A DNA stretch of 7,231 nucleotides. It comes from CAZROT01 sp964601895 (GTDB lineage Bacteria > Pseudomonadota > Gammaproteobacteria > Enterobacterales > Enterobacteriaceae). Made by a program: the position numbers and the translations under genes. The stretch spans positions 1 to 7,231 of the forward strand of contig CAZROT010000033.1 of NCBI GenBank assembly GCA_964601895.1, written 5' to 3'. Positions 6,899 to 7,231 of this stretch are shown here, piece by piece (position 1 is the stretch's first letter; every line of letters begins with the position of its first letter). The notes under the pieces are model-generated. The model was not told where the DNA came from. It saw only the letters and a program-made list of their open reading frames with translations, and searched no databases.

Positions 6899-7231
6899 CC
6901 AAAGCTTGCCAATCCTGCAAAAAAACTTTACCACCATCTGTGAGAACCCTTCAAGTGTTGGCAACCATAAAAGAAAACTCCAGGCAATGACTACCAAACT
7001 TCAGACTCTTCCAAAGGTTGCCATCCCTGCAAAAAACTTTACCCCAACTGTGAGAACCCTTCAAGGGTTGGCAACCTTAAAAGGAAACTCCGGGCAACAA
7101 CCACCAAACTTCAGACTCTTCCAAAGGTTGCCATCCCAAAAAAAAGCATTACCTACCCGGTAGTACTCTTGCCAGGGTTGGCAACCATAAAAGAAAACTC
7201 CAGGCAATGACTACCAAACTTCAGACTCTTC
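6899..7231. repeat. Tandem array of ~110-bp units with internal inverted repeats, extends past the right edge
   Basis: Three units are complete: 6899-7010 (112 bp), 7011-7120 (110 bp) and 7121-7230 (110 bp). Base 7231 is the first base of a probable fourth. Each unit starts CCAAAG and ends CTTCAGACTCTT. Each holds the inverted arms seen in copies A and B: 6903-6916 with 6954-6967, 7015-7028 with 7064-7077, and 7125-7138 with 7174-7187. The middles are 37, 35 and 35 nt. Arm pairing is best in unit 2 (13 of 14). About 45 bp of A-rich sequence separates the stems. The period is not a multiple of three, so open frames crossing units change frame and are not a conserved protein repeat. It follows directly after the CBS terminator. 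Function unknown. Confidence 0.85.

Noticed and set aside
6803..6997. Minus-strand 64-codon frame at the end of the CBS gene
   Set aside because: It overlaps the CBS coding end, the terminator and repeat unit 1, and shows no protein family.
6906..7163. Plus-strand 85-codon open frame through the tandem array
   Set aside because: The repeat period (110-112 bp) is not a multiple of three, so each unit is read in a different frame and no protein repeat is conserved. It has no recognisable family.
6899..7231. CRISPR array or integron attC sites
   Set aside because: The repeats make up the whole ~110-bp unit with no unique spacers, and no cas genes are seen. The arms do not carry the RYYYAAC / GTTRRRY core sites, and no gene cassettes lie between units.

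Overview
The window looks like chromosomal DNA of a Bacteroidota bacterium, plausibly of the Chitinophagales. Three things point there: a giant secreted Ig/PKD-type surface protein of the kind usually exported by the type IX secretion system (T9SS), the lack of a Shine-Dalgarno sequence before all three genes, and the moderate G+C content. The taxon is an inference.

Layout: (1) 1-4302, minus strand: the first 1434 residues of a very large secreted multidomain protein. It reads without a stop to the left edge, so its C-terminus lies outside the window. It has a signal peptide, an N-terminal lamin-tail-like domain, several Ig/PKD-like repeats joined by 'VNPxP' linkers, a mid-protein P/Homo B-like domain, a jelly-roll-like module and a HYR-like region. 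(2) 4303-5189: about 890 bp without a convincing gene, holding an 18-bp palindrome, a hairpin and two copies (A and B) of a dispersed inverted-repeat element. (3) 5190-6206, minus strand: a complete LacI-family transcription regulator. (4) 6207-6405: the divergent promoter region, with two palindromes that could be operators. (5) 6406-6840, plus strand: a small protein made of two CBS domains, followed by a strong intrinsic terminator. (6) 6899-7231: a tandem array of about 110-bp units related to A and B, running off the right edge.

The genes show no obvious shared pathway. The regulator and the CBS protein are divergently transcribed from one 199-bp region and could share control. The surface protein is a separate unit with a long upstream region. 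No transposase, CRISPR array, RNA gene, toxin-antitoxin pair or defence gene is visible.

The most unusual signal is the repeat family. Five copies (A, B and three array units) keep the same geometry, two 14-bp inverted arms around a 35-37 nt middle. One arm pair changes in a compensated way between copies, and the tandem units are mosaics of each other.
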